From Dyella tabacisoli (GTDB lineage Bacteria > Pseudomonadota > Gammaproteobacteria > Xanthomonadales > Rhodanobacteraceae): a stretch of 64,000 nucleotides of DNA. Shown in pieces: positions 55,911-64,000 of the stretch (positions are counted from its first letter, which is position 1; the number at the start of each line of letters is the position of its first letter). The position numbers and the translations under genes are program-made. Under the pieces are notes generated by a model. The model worked only from the letters and a program-made list of their open reading frames with translations, was not told the origin of the DNA and made no database searches. Location: NCBI RefSeq assembly GCF_003350925.1, contig NZ_KZ857173.1, positions 806,001 through 870,000 on the forward strand. The letters run 5' to 3'.

Positions 55911-57170
55911 TCAAAGACCGAATCGCGTCGGCGCATAGGGTGCGGGGTCGATATTTGTCGCGGCGCTGCCAAGCAGCGATGCGACCAACTCGCCGGTCGC
56001 CGCCGACATGCTTACGCCCAGCATGCCGTGCGCTGTCGCCAGCGTCAGGTTCGACCACCGTTTGCTCGGCCCGATGATCGGTATTTCATCCATGCTCATC
56101 GGCCGCCAGCCCCACCACTCCTCCAATAATTGCGGCCCTTCGGGTTCGCGCAACCCGGCGGCGGCGCCACGCCGCAACGCATCCAATCGGGTTCGATTAA
56201 GCCCTTCGGCGTAACCGGAAAATTCCATCGTGCTACCCAAGCGGTAGCCGCTGCCCCATGTCGTCACGCAAACTTTCGCTTCGGACAACACCAGCGCATG
56301 ACGGGGCACGCGCGTGGGCCGGGTATAAGTGAGTGAATACCCCTTGCCCGGTTGCATCGGCAAACGCAGATCGAGCATGCGACCCAACAGCGGCGACCAC
56401 GCACCCAGGGCCATCACCACACGCTCGCCACGAAACACGCCGCGCGTCGTTCGCACAACATCGACCTGGCCACCCTGCGTACCGAAATCGTCGATCTGCG
56501 CGCCACACTCGATCACGCCACCGAGTTCGCGCACTCGCCGCGCCAGTTCGGCCACATAGCGGTCGGGCCGCAACTGCGCATCGCCGGGATGGAACAGACC
56601 GCCGGCGACACCAGGTTTCAGCGCCGGCTCCAACGCTTCTACCTCATCGCCGCGCAAGCGCTGCACCTCTATACCCAGGCGATCCAGCACCGCCGCGTGA
56701 TGCAGCTCGCCTGCCGCCAATGCGGATTGTGTGCGATACACATACAGCCCGCCGCCCGAAACGAACTCGCAATCGAGTCCCTCCTCGTGCACCAGTGCTT
56801 CAATCAAGCGACGCGAGCGCTGCAAAATCGCCGATCGCGCTTCGGCGGCATGCTGGAAATCACGCCAGTTACAACGGCGCGCAAAGCCGAGCAGCCAACG
56901 CAGACGATCCCATTCGGGCCGCGGATTCAGATAGAGCGGCGCATCGGCGCGAAACACTGAGCGCAAGGCCTCCCCAAGCACACCCGGCATGGCCAGCGGG
57001 GCGGCATGGCTAGGCGTAATCGTGCCGCAGTTCCCATGCGAACTGCCGCAACCAGGCGTACCTTGTTCGAGCACCCGCACGGAAGCGCCCGCCTTGAGCA
57101 GGTAAAAAGCACAAGCGAGGCCGATGACACCGCCGCCAAGAATCAGAACATCGCTGCGTGAAGCATCCAT
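55911..57170 (-). CDS. DadA-like FAD-dependent D-amino acid dehydrogenase
   Basis: A 419-residue DAO-family flavoprotein. FAD motif VLILGGGVIGLACAFYL at the N-terminus, the DadA-type segment GCGSSHGNCGTITPSHAAPLAMPG, GLFHPGDAQLRPDRYVAEL, MQPGKGYSLTY and the C-terminal GWRPMSMDEIPIIGP and ATAHGMLGVSMSAATGELVA. It would oxidise D-amino acids such as D-alanine and feed electrons to the respiratory chain. No catabolic alr (dadX) lies next to it. Divergent from the next gene by 75 bp. Confidence 0.88.
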   Translation of the reverse strand: MDASRSDVLILGGGVIGLACAFYLLKAGASVRVLEQGTPGCGSSHGNCGTITPSHAAPLAMPGVLGEALRSVFRADAPLYLNPRPEWDRLRWLLGFARRCNWRDFQHAAEARSAILQRSRRLIEALVHEEGLDCEFVSGGGLYVYRTQSALAAGELHHAAVLDRLGIEVQRLRGDEVEALEPALKPGVAGGLFHPGDAQLRPDRYVAELARRVRELGGVIECGAQIDDFGTQGGQVDVVRTTRGVFRGERVVMALGAWSPLLGRMLDLRLPMQPGKGYSLTYTRPTRVPRHALVLSEAKVCVTTWGSGYRLGSTMEFSGYAEGLNRTRLDALRRGAAAGLREPEGPQLLEEWWGWRPMSMDEIPIIGPSKRWSNLTLATAHGMLGVSMSAATGELVASLLGSAATNIDPAPYAPTRFGL

Positions 57171-57245
57171 CCGAGTATTGTAGCGGCGCGGTGCGCTTAC
57201 TCCCTGACATCAAAGCCCATGTTCCAAAGATCCAGGACTTGCACG

Positions 57246-58577
57246 ATGCGAATGACTGACGCCATCCGAGCCTTACCGATCTGCCTGGTCAACCTTGGGC
57301 TGCTGCTATCGATGTCGCCCACTGCGCTAGCCGCTCAGCAATCCGCGCCGGCAGCGGCTGCCACGACTGCCCAGGCGGCGCCCAGCCAACCATCGCTGCT
57401 CCAACGCGAGTTGCTGCGCAAATTGCCGCTGCTTAAAAACGACCTTGCCCGCTATCAATACCTTACCGAGTCGATTCCGCAGCTCTCCGAAACAGATCGA
57501 ATTCTCGCCCAGCAATTGCTGGCTACGGTGGAAAACGAACTAGGGATGTACAACGAAGCTATCCGCGACTTCCCCTTCGACAATCGGGTACGCAACGGCG
57601 CTGAGTTGCCACAATCAGCCCAATGGCAAGCTGTCGATGCTGCCGACGCCATCGAGAAGCTGGCGGCGAACCGGCGCCTCGTGATGATTAACGAAGCCCA
57701 TCACGACGCCCATACACGGCAACTGACGCTTGCGTTGCTGCCGCGACTGCGCGCATTGGGTTTTACCCATTTCGCCATAGAGGCGCTGGACGACAAAGAC
57801 AGCGCACTGATGAAGCGTGGCTACCCGGTCTCGGACAGCGGTAGTGAATACCTGCACGAACCGATTTACGGCGACATCGTGCGCGAGGCGATCAAGCTCG
57901 GCTTTATCATCGTGCCTTACGAATCAGACACGATAAGTACCGCCGATCGCGAAACCCATCAGGCCGACAACCTTTATCGGCGCGTGTTTATGCGCGATCC
58001 CAAGGCCCGCCTGCTGGTCCATGCCGGCTACGCGCACATCGACAAAGTCGTCGGCAGTTTCGGCAGCACCATCCAACCGATGGCGGCGCATCTGATACAG
58101 ATCAGCGGCATCGACCCACTATCGATCGACCAGACCCAACTACGTGACGTAGGGCCGGTCAGAGGCGACACCACCTATCGTTCGTTGCTCGCCAGCTTTG
58201 AGCCCAAAGACCCTACCGTGCTGCTCAACCGCACCACCGGCAATGCCTGGAGCACCAATCCGGCCGCCCACGACATCAGCGTATTACTGCCACCGGCGGG
58301 TCATCGACGACGCCCCTCTTGGCTGAGCCTGGACGGGCAGCGCCAGACGCATTTAGTCACCGCCGACCTATGCGGCGGCCACCTGCCCTGCGTCGTCGAG
58401 GCGCACTACGCCAATGAGCCTGACGAGGCTACGCCCGCCGACCGATGCACCTTGCTGACCCCGGACGGCGTGAACTCGCTGTATTTACGTGCGGGTGACT
58501 ATCGGGTGCGTGCCTGGAGCAGTGACGGCCGCACCTTGAACACGCGCACCATTCATATCAAGGCCTCCCCAGCCTGA
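57246..58577 (+). CDS. Exported protein with a ChaN/Tiki/EreA-like domain
   Basis: A 443-residue protein with a signal peptide (about 1-28, MSPTALAAQ). A Gln/Ala/Pro-rich linker and helical region follow; residues about 135-290 contain VMINEAHHDAHTRQLTLALL and HFAIEALDDKD, the pattern of the ChaN/PrgY/erythromycin-esterase-like superfamily with a conserved Glu-His. The last 130 residues look like a beta domain. The ATG at 57246 has AGGA 8 bases upstream. Function unknown; I claim only the superfamily, and weakly. Confidence 0.65.
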   Translation: MRMTDAIRALPICLVNLGLLLSMSPTALAAQQSAPAAAATTAQAAPSQPSLLQRELLRKLPLLKNDLARYQYLTESIPQLSETDRILAQQLLATVENELGMYNEAIRDFPFDNRVRNGAELPQSAQWQAVDAADAIEKLAANRRLVMINEAHHDAHTRQLTLALLPRLRALGFTHFAIEALDDKDSALMKRGYPVSDSGSEYLHEPIYGDIVREAIKLGFIIVPYESDTISTADRETHQADNLYRRVFMRDPKARLLVHAGYAHIDKVVGSFGSTIQPMAAHLIQISGIDPLSIDQTQLRDVGPVRGDTTYRSLLASFEPKDPTVLLNRTTGNAWSTNPAAHDISVLLPPAGHRRRPSWLSLDGQRQTHLVTADLCGGHLPCVVEAHYANEPDEATPADRCTLLTPDGVNSLYLRAGDYRVRAWSSDGRTLNTRTIHIKASPA

Positions 58578-58689
58578 TCGTGGGCGGCCCTGGGTGAGTC
58601 CGCTCAACCAACCTTCAACCGCACTATGAGAACTATCGCGCAAGCCATTGATTTGATAACCTCCGCGACGACTCGTCCGAGGTTGTCAT

Positions 58690-59265
58690 ATGCGCTTGAG
58701 CTTTGCTGCCCTATCGATTGTCCGGCCAGCTCCATGCCGAGTCGCGCGTCCATGGGTCCTGGTTATGGCGATACTGCTATTGGCCGCCTGTAGCAGCGCG
58801 CCACGCAAACCGCAGCCCACCTTTAAGGACTCGCGCTCGAACCTCGCCAACCAACCCGCCCGCGGCCCTTCCGAGGCCAATACGGGTACCGCCAACGATG
58901 TCTTGTTTCGCGCCATTGCCCTGGTCGGCACGCCTTATCGCTGGGGTGGCAATACTCCCGACAGCGGCTTCGATTGCAGCGGCCTGGTTACCTACATTTA
59001 CCGCAACGCCGCCAACCTCCTGCTACCGCGCACTTCCCATGAAATGGCCCTGATGGATGGCCGCACCGTCGGCAGCATGACCGACCTGGTCAGCGGCGAT
59101 CTGGTGTTTTTCGGCAGTCGCGGCAATATCAGCCATGTCGGCGTGTATGTGGGCAAGGGGCGTTTTGTGCATGCGCCCAACAGCGGCGGGACGGTACGGC
59201 TGGACGATATCGACGGACCGTACTGGCGCGATCACTTCACCTACGGCAAGCGTCTGCTCAATTAG
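58690..59265 (+). CDS. NlpC/P60-family lipoprotein endopeptidase
   Basis: A 191-residue lipoprotein (lipobox LLLAAC, Cys34) with a C-terminal NlpC/P60 domain (about 75-190). Catalytic triad: Cys in SGFDCSGLVTYIY, His in ISHVGVYVGKG, and His in FVHAPNSGG; YRWGGNTP is the usual lead-in. It should cleave the D-Glu-DAP stem peptide bond in the periplasm, like Spr/MepS. The N-terminus before the hydrophobic stretch is long (25 residues). Confidence 0.92.
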   Translation: MRLSFAALSIVRPAPCRVARPWVLVMAILLLAACSSAPRKPQPTFKDSRSNLANQPARGPSEANTGTANDVLFRAIALVGTPYRWGGNTPDSGFDCSGLVTYIYRNAANLLLPRTSHEMALMDGRTVGSMTDLVSGDLVFFGSRGNISHVGVYVGKGRFVHAPNSGGTVRLDDIDGPYWRDHFTYGKRLLN

Positions 59266-59290
59266 CTCACCGGCGACTCAGCGGATCCGC

Positions 59291-59334
59291 AAGATCACAA
59301 AATTAAATTGCACACAATTTAATTTTGTGATCTT
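59291..59334. promoter_or_regulatory. 44-bp perfect palindrome, likely OhrR operator
   Basis: Twenty bases at 59291-59310 are the exact reverse complement of 59315-59334, with CACA in the centre. The core AATTAAATTG...CAATTTAATT fits the AT-rich palindromes bound by OhrR. It ends 9 bp before the preferred ohrR start, so binding would block transcription of ohrR-ohr. Confidence 0.8.
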
Positions 59335-59343
59335 ATGCTCCCC

Positions 59344-59805
59344 ATGAAGAACACCCCTCCCTCCCTGCTGCTGGACGAACAGCTCTGTTTTGCGCTGTAC
59401 GCCGCCTCGCGCGCCATGACCTCGGCTTATCGCCCATTGCTGGACGCGCTGGACCTCACCTATCCGCAATATCTGGTGATGCTGGTGCTGTGGGAGCGCG
59501 ATGGCCTCACCGTACGAGAGCTCGGCCAGCGCTTGCACCTGGATTCCGGGACCTTGACGCCACTGCTGAAACGATTGCAGCTAGCGGGTCTGATCGATCG
59601 CCAGCGCCGCAGCAGCGATGAGCGCGAAGTCGAGATTCGCCTCCATCCAAACGGCCGTGCCCTGCGCGAGCAGGCCACTTCGATCCCTGCCTGCCTGGCC
59701 AGCCGGCTATGTCTTTCCCTGGAAGACATACAACACCTACGCGACGAGCTAAACCGGCTGGCCGCGCAACTCAACCACTCCCCCACGAAGGAAACTGAGT
59801 CATGA
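59344..59805 (+). CDS. ohrR: Organic hydroperoxide-sensing MarR repressor OhrR
   Basis: A 153-residue winged-helix MarR protein of the OhrR group. The reactive Cys15 is in LLLDEQLCFALYAAS; a second Cys in SRLCLSLED fits the two-Cys Xanthomonas-type sensor. The DNA-binding wing is LDSGTLTPLLKRLQLAGLIDRQRRSSDEREV. Peroxide oxidation of Cys releases DNA and induces ohr. The gene overlaps ohr as ATGA (59802-59805). The start at 59344 or 59335 lacks a clear Shine-Dalgarno because the operator palindrome occupies the leader. Confidence 0.94.
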   Translation: MKNTPPSLLLDEQLCFALYAASRAMTSAYRPLLDALDLTYPQYLVMLVLWERDGLTVRELGQRLHLDSGTLTPLLKRLQLAGLIDRQRRSSDEREVEIRLHPNGRALREQATSIPACLASRLCLSLEDIQHLRDELNRLAAQLNHSPTKETES

Positions 59806-60230
59806 GCATCAGCAAAATTCTTTATACCGCCACGGCTACCGCCAAGGGCGGTCGCGAAGGCCATATCCACAGCAGCGACGGCGTGCTCGATTTCGACCTG
59901 AAGGTGCCCAAAGAGCTGGGTGGCCCCGGCGGTGCCGGCAGCAATCCAGAGCAGTTGTTCGCAGCCGGCTATGCGGCCTGCTTCGAAGGCGCCGTGCGCT
60001 TTGTGGCCCGCGAGCGCAAGGTTGCCCTGAAGGAAGCCTCGGTCACCGCACAAGTAGGTATCGGCCCGCGCGAGCCGACCGGCTTCGGCATTGCGGTAAA
60101 ACTGGAAGTGAGCCTGCCGGGCATCGACCGTGCTGTAGCGCAAGAGCTGGTGGACACCGCCCATAGCGATATCTGCCCCTACTCGCATGCCACTCGCGGT
60201 AATGTCGACGTGCAGATCACGCTGGCCTGA
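59802..60230 (+). CDS. ohr: Organic hydroperoxide resistance protein Ohr
   Basis: A 142-residue OsmC-fold peroxidase reducing organic and fatty acid hydroperoxides with lipoamide. Peroxidatic and resolving Cys are in GYAACFEGAVRF and HSDICPYSHATRGN; the conserved Arg and Glu of the active site are also present. Start overlaps ohrR by 4 bp, giving an autoregulated pair. A 13-bp perfect hairpin follows (60267-60279 with 60284-60296). Confidence 0.96.
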   Translation: MSISKILYTATATAKGGREGHIHSSDGVLDFDLKVPKELGGPGGAGSNPEQLFAAGYAACFEGAVRFVARERKVALKEASVTAQVGIGPREPTGFGIAVKLEVSLPGIDRAVAQELVDTAHSDICPYSHATRGNVDVQITLA

Positions 60231-60266
60231 TGATCGCCCCTGCCGGCGACGGCAGGGGTGCAGTTA

Positions 60267-60296
60267 AAGCAACGGCGCCTTCCGGCGCCGTTGCTT
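60267..60296. terminator. Hairpin between ohr and slyD
   Basis: A perfect 13-bp stem with loop TTCC, GC-rich core, bordered by short T and A stretches. Likely shared terminator of two converging transcripts, though U-runs are weak. Confidence 0.6.
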
Positions 60297-60317
60297 GGTC
60301 CAGCCTATGCGAAGCGC

Positions 60318-60803
60318 TTAGTGCGCTTCGGCGCCCGGCGGATGGGCGTGACCATGCTTGATCTCTTCCTCGGAGCCATCGCGCACTTCGATGATGTTTA
60401 CATCGAAGTGCAGGGATTTGCCCGCCATCGGGTGGTTCAGATCCACATCGACGGTGCTCATGCCGACCTTATGCACGACGACGACGCGATGACCGCCCTC
60501 TTTCAAGGCAAGCACGGTGGTCATGCCCGGCTTGAGCTTGGCCGCCTGTTGGAAATACTTTTTCGGCACGCGCTGAATCTGGCCGTCTTGACGCTCGCCA
60601 TAGCCATCCACAGGCGCCACATCCACTTGCAGCGATTCACCAGCCTCGTGCTCTTCCAATGCCTTTTCCAAGCCTGGAATCAGTTGGCCATGGCCTAGCA
60701 ATACCCATAGCGGCTCATTGCGGTCGAGCGAGCTTTCGACCTTCTCGCCGTCCACGGTGAGGGTGTAATGGAGCGAGATGACCTTGTCCTTGCCAGCCTT
60801 CAT
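60318..60803 (-). CDS. slyD: FKBP-type peptidyl-prolyl isomerase SlyD
   Basis: A 161-residue SlyD: FKBP halves DKVISLHYTLTVDGEKVESS and GHGQLIPGLEKALEEHEAGE flanking an inserted IF domain (about 70-125), then LNHPMAGKSLHFDVNIIEVRDG. The tail HGHAHPPGAEAH is a short remnant of the metal-binding His-rich tail of E. coli SlyD, so nickel delivery may be weak. Nickel handling is of interest because a HoxX homologue is encoded at 38.7 kb. Confidence 0.94.
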   Translation of the reverse strand: MKAGKDKVISLHYTLTVDGEKVESSLDRNEPLWVLLGHGQLIPGLEKALEEHEAGESLQVDVAPVDGYGERQDGQIQRVPKKYFQQAAKLKPGMTTVLALKEGGHRVVVVHKVGMSTVDVDLNHPMAGKSLHFDVNIIEVRDGSEEEIKHGHAHPPGAEAH

Positions 60804-60870
60804 TGCCTTTCTCGTGATGTTTGCAAACGGCGGATTCTACAGCACGGGGGTCGCGGAACGATGCCTGCCT

Positions 60871-62094
60871 CTACGCCTTGCCAAAACGCACCGCGCGCGC
60901 CTCGGGACCCAGCCAGGCCAGCAGCGCCAGCAATACGGCCACCACGGCTATCCACAGCGACATCGCGAAAGCGAGACCACCCCCATGGTGCGCCGCCACC
61001 CAGGATTGCGCGGTGGCCGTGATCGCCGCCAGCAAATTGCCCATTTGATAAGCAAAACCCGGCAGCGTGCCGCGCACCGCGTCAGGCGACAGCTCGTTGA
61101 GATGCGTCGGCACCACACCCCAGGCGCCCTGCACCATCACCTGGATTAAGAACGCGCCCAGCCCCAGCAAGACCAGCGAGCCGCCGTACATCCACAGCGG
61201 AATCATCGGAACCGCCAGCAACGCGGCAATCACGATGGCCTTGCGTCGGCCGATGCGCTCAGACAACGAACCGAAGAACAAGCCGCCCGTGAGCGCGCCC
61301 AGATTAAGCAGCGCGGTAAGTATGAAAGCCGTGCCTGAGCCCGCTGGTATATGCAGGTTCTCCTGCAGGAACGTCGGGTACATGTCCTGCGAGCCATGGC
61401 TAAACATGTTGAATGCCGTCATCAACAGCATCAAATAGATCGCCAACTTCCAATGCCCCTGCATCGCTTCGACCAAGCCGCGCTTTTGCGCCTGCTGAGT
61501 CTCCTGCCACACCGGCGACTCCGGCACCTTGCGGCGGATATACAGCACCAGCAGCGCCGGCAACACACCCACCATGAACAACCCGCGCCAGCCGATGTGA
61601 TCGACCAGCAGCCAGTTCACCAGTGCGCCGAGGAAAAACCCACAGGGATAGCCGCTCTGCAGCAGGCCGGAGACCATGCCGCGCGATTTCGCCGGAATCG
61701 ACTCCATCGCCAACGACGCACCCAGCCCCCACTCGCCGCCCATCGCAATGCCAAACAAGAAGCGCAGCACCAGCAAGACCGTCAGCGAAGGCGAGAATGC
61801 GGTAGCCAGCTCAAACAATGAAAACAAAATGACGTCGAGCATCAATATCGGCCGCCGTCCGAAGCGATCGGCCAGGCGACCGAACAGCAAGGCGCCAATC
61901 GGCCGCGCGGCAAGCGTCAAAAACAAGCCGTAGGTGACCTCGGTTTTCTGCACCCCGAACTCATGCGAGATCCCGACAATGACGAAGACCAGCAGAAAGT
62001 AGTCAAACGCATCCAGAGTCCAGCCAAGAAAGCTCGCCAATACGGTGTGGCGCTGCTCGTGATTGAGTTCGCGCAGGGGTGACAGGAACGACAT
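60871..62094 (-). CDS. MFS transporter (sugar/metabolite:H+ symporter type)
   Basis: A 407-residue transporter with twelve hydrophobic helices. Loop 2-3 signature GRLADRFGRRPILM and its repeat GSLSERIGRRKAIV are present, and the N-terminus TLDAFDYFLLVFVIVGISHEFG fits the AAHS/SHS group (aromatic acid, lactate or sialic acid carriers). The ATG at 62094 (MSFLSPLREL) is preferred over an upstream start adding 43 residues. Substrate unknown. Confidence 0.87.
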   Translation of the reverse strand: MSFLSPLRELNHEQRHTVLASFLGWTLDAFDYFLLVFVIVGISHEFGVQKTEVTYGLFLTLAARPIGALLFGRLADRFGRRPILMLDVILFSLFELATAFSPSLTVLLVLRFLFGIAMGGEWGLGASLAMESIPAKSRGMVSGLLQSGYPCGFFLGALVNWLLVDHIGWRGLFMVGVLPALLVLYIRRKVPESPVWQETQQAQKRGLVEAMQGHWKLAIYLMLLMTAFNMFSHGSQDMYPTFLQENLHIPAGSGTAFILTALLNLGALTGGLFFGSLSERIGRRKAIVIAALLAVPMIPLWMYGGSLVLLGLGAFLIQVMVQGAWGVVPTHLNELSPDAVRGTLPGFAYQMGNLLAAITATAQSWVAAHHGGGLAFAMSLWIAVVAVLLALLAWLGPEARAVRFGKA

Positions 62095-62272
62095 CGACAG
62101 CTCCCGGAGGCAAGGAGCCGCGAGGCTAGCATGTGGACAGCCTCTTGCCTGTAGATGGAGGCCGCGAGGCGGTGAAAACTTGCCACACCGCCCGAGCAGG
62201 CATCGCGGCAATTGCGCTCGCACTGCGATTACCGCAACTATCGCCGCACAACTCGCTCAGTCATGGAGTGGC

Positions 62273-62947
62273 ATGCAAGCTCTCGATCATTCGACACGCC
62301 AACGCATCGCCAACCGGTATGGCACGCGCGGCCAGCGCCTCCATGCACGATGGAAGCTCGCCTACGACCCCGCCTACGCCGCCACGGCGGCACTACTGGG
62401 CACGTCCAGGCTGCCTTTGTTGGACATCGGCTGTGGCATCGGCCTGCTCGGCCAGTATCTGCATGCGCTTGGCGTGCTGACGGAATATGTCGGGCTGGAT
62501 CACGACCCGCGCAAAATCGCGGCCGGCCAGGCAGCCGCACGAAACGGCGGACTCGACCCGTGCATGCAACTGCGTAGCGCCGACGTCGCCGCGCTGCCAT
62601 CGCTGCATGGCCATGTCGCCCTGCTCGACGTATTGCATTACCTGCCCGCCGCGCGCCAGGCGCCGTTGCTGGAAAGTGCGGCGGCACATCTCGCAGCGGA
62701 CGGCGTTCTGGTCATTCGCAACGTGCTGCGCGAACCGAGCTGGCGCTTTCATGCCACCCGCGTCGAGGAGTTTTTTCTACGCGCTTCGGGCTGGATTCCG
62801 GGTGGTGCGCAGCATTATCCCAGCGCCGAAGAAATACGCGCGCCGCTGGAAGCACTGGGGCTCGCCGTACATATCGAATCGTTGCGCGGTCGAACGCCGT
62901 ACAACAGTTATCTGATCGTGGCGCGACGACCGGCCGTGCCGGATTGA
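62273..62947 (+). CDS. Class I SAM-dependent methyltransferase
   Basis: A 224-residue methyltransferase: motif I LLDIGCGIGLLGQYLHALG, motif II YVGLDHDPRKIAAGQAAA, then LLDVLHYLPAARQAPLLESAAAHL and VIRNVL. The ATG at 62273 gives a compact family-length protein; the longer frame upstream is not supported. The substrate is unknown. The C-terminal PYNSYLIVARRP resembles lipid or small-molecule methyltransferases of biosynthetic gene clusters. Confidence 0.85.
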   Translation: MQALDHSTRQRIANRYGTRGQRLHARWKLAYDPAYAATAALLGTSRLPLLDIGCGIGLLGQYLHALGVLTEYVGLDHDPRKIAAGQAAARNGGLDPCMQLRSADVAALPSLHGHVALLDVLHYLPAARQAPLLESAAAHLAADGVLVIRNVLREPSWRFHATRVEEFFLRASGWIPGGAQHYPSAEEIRAPLEALGLAVHIESLRGRTPYNSYLIVARRPAVPD

Positions 62948-63117
62948 CCGGCTCAATAAGCGCGCAAGAGCCATCTTTTCACCCATTCATTCAGAATGTT
63001 CCAGCGTAGCCGTCAATAAATACGCTATACTCCGCGCCGCGGCACTGTCCGCCCCTCCCCTTTTTGAATACTGCAACGCGGTTCGATAGAACGCTCCGAG
63101 TTGCTCTGGAGCTTCTA

Positions 63118-64000
63118 ATGTCTTTTGAATCGTTGGGCCTTGCGCCCGCGTTGTTGCGTGCGCTTGCCGATCAAGGCTACACCCAGCCCACTCCGATCCA
63201 GGCCGCTGCTATCCCGCTTGTACTGGAAGGCAAGGACCTGCTTGCCGCCGCTCAGACCGGTACCGGCAAAACGGCCGCGTTCTCGTTGCCTTTGCTGCAA
63301 CACCTGTCCAACAGCGGCAAAACCATGACCCGCCGCCCACGCGCGCTGGTACTCACACCGACTCGCGAACTCGCTGCCCAGGTCAATGAAAACCTGCGCG
63401 ACTACGGCAAGCACATGCACATCAGCACCACCACGATCTTCGGTGGCGTTGGCATGGGCCCGCAGATGCAGGCATTGCGTCGCGGCGTCGATGTGGTCAT
63501 CGCCACGCCGGGCCGACTGATCGACCATATGCAGCAGCGCTCGGTGGACTTGTCGGGTATCGAAGTGCTGATCCTGGACGAAGCCGACCGCATGCTCGAC
63601 ATGGGCTTTCTGCCGGCGCTCAAGCGCATTTTGGTCGCGGTGCCGCGCCAACGTCAGACCCTGTTGTTCTCGGCTACTTTTGCACCACCGATCAAGGCGC
63701 TGGCGATGCAGTTCATGCATGAGCCGCGCGAAGTGTCGGTAGGCCCGGCCAATACCGTGGCAACCACGGTCAGCCACCATGTGCATCCGGTCGATGCATC
63801 GCGCAAGCGCGACCTGTTGCTGCATGTGCTGTCGCAGGACAGCCGCCGCCAGACGCTGGTGTTCAGCCGTACCAAGCACGGCGCCGACAAGCTGGTGCGT
63901 TTCCTGGAAGTCTCCGGCCTGCGTGCCGCGGCCATCCACGGCAACAAGAGCCAGAACGCGCGTACCCGTGCGCTCAGCGACTTCAAATCCGGCCGCGTCA
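63118..64000 (+). CDS. rhlE: DEAD-box RNA helicase RhlE (runs off the window)
   Basis: The first 294 codons of a DEAD-box helicase: Q-motif GYTQPTPIQ, motif I AAQTGTGKTAAF, Ia PTRELA, Ib TPGRLID, II DEADRMLDMGF, III SAT, and the start of the second RecA-like domain (TLVFSRTKHGADKL, AAIHGNKSQ). The start MSFESLGLAPALLRAL is the usual RhlE N-terminus. RhlE acts in ribosome assembly and mRNA turnover in the cold. The 170-bp leader has a TATACT box (63026-63031). The gene continues past 64000. Confidence 0.95.
   Translation, partial: MSFESLGLAPALLRALADQGYTQPTPIQAAAIPLVLEGKDLLAAAQTGTGKTAAFSLPLLQHLSNSGKTMTRRPRALVLTPTRELAAQVNENLRDYGKHMHISTTTIFGGVGMGPQMQALRRGVDVVIATPGRLIDHMQQRSVDLSGIEVLILDEADRMLDMGFLPALKRILVAVPRQRQTLLFSATFAPPIKALAMQFMHEPREVSVGPANTVATTVSHHVHPVDASRKRDLLLHVLSQDSRRQTLVFSRTKHGADKLVRFLEVSGLRAAAIHGNKSQNARTRALSDFKSGRV

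Noticed and set aside
63115-63939. Leftward 274-codon frame at the right edge
   Set aside because: It is the shadow of the rhlE helicase, which is open on the plus strand to the end of the window with all DEAD-box motifs.

Overview
The window looks like chromosomal DNA from a gammaproteobacterium of the order Xanthomonadales, most likely a Rhodanobacteraceae-type organism such as Dyella, Rhodanobacter or Frateuria. The evidence is a GC-rich sequence and an arginine operon of the Xanthomonas kind: N-acetylornithine carbamoyltransferase, an acetylcitrulline-type deacetylase, a kinase fused to an acetyltransferase, and proBA in the same transcript. Other markers are a FimX-like protein and the gene orders rpsP-rimM-trmD-rplS, rpsF-rpsR-rplI-dnaB-alr-radA and mtaD-ubiG-mupP. 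Genus is inference. I saw no tRNA, rRNA, CRISPR array or prophage.

Layout. 0.3-5.5 kb (rightward): FUSC membrane protein, ACMSD-type decarboxylase, a small exported protein, kynureninase. 16.9-5.6 kb (leftward): one long operon argF'-paiB-osmC-argG-GNAT-argE'-argB/A-argC-argH-proB-proA, preceded by what looks like a leader-peptide attenuator. 17-24.3 kb: glycine-zipper protein, cysS, sufE, an unusual long DksA, yidD, pyrC, M23 peptidase, GYF protein. 29.9-24.3 kb (leftward): mtaD, yciI, ubiG, mupP, a squalene-synthase-like protein, folE2, a lipoprotein. 30-38.7 kb: divergent efp/epmB, fimX, the rplS-trmD-rimM-rpsP operon, ffh, a CcsA/HemX-like protein. 38.7-50.2 kb: hoxX, radA, a passenger gene inside IS5-type ends, alr, dnaB, rplI-rpsR-rpsF, erpA, asnS. 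50.2-55.2 kb (rightward): MalM-like lipoprotein, small membrane protein, SDR, aminomuconate semialdehyde dehydrogenase, carbonic anhydrase, RidA-type deaminase. 55.3-64 kb: small secreted protein, dadA-like oxidase, exported Tiki/ChaN-like protein, NlpC/P60 lipoprotein, ohrR-ohr, slyD, MFS transporter, methyltransferase and the start of rhlE, which runs off the end.

How genes work together. The leftward arg-pro operon supplies most of the steps from glutamate to arginine through N-acetylcitrulline, plus the first two steps to proline. The kynurenine genes at 2.6-5.5 kb and the aldehyde dehydrogenase and deaminase at 52.6-55.2 kb are consecutive steps of one catabolic route (kynurenine, 2-aminomuconate, 4-oxalocrotonate) split across two loci. 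OhrR and Ohr form a self-contained organic peroxide switch with a very long operator palindrome.

The most interesting non-standard structures are: (1) a candidate arginine attenuator upstream of argF' (Arg-rich leader ORF, antiterminator pairing and terminator); (2) three dispersed copies of an element with exactly eight GGGGAAC heptamers, an A-rich spacer and a GTTCCCC-type tail, with strong G-quadruplex potential; one copy sits beside paired DnaA boxes upstream of dnaB; (3) a 1,584-bp segment bounded by IS5-type inverted repeats and a TTA duplication that falls on the alr stop codon, carrying an ankyrin/membrane gene and only the tail of a transposase; (4) an orphan HoxX and a DksA with a 225-residue Lys/Ala-rich N-terminus.
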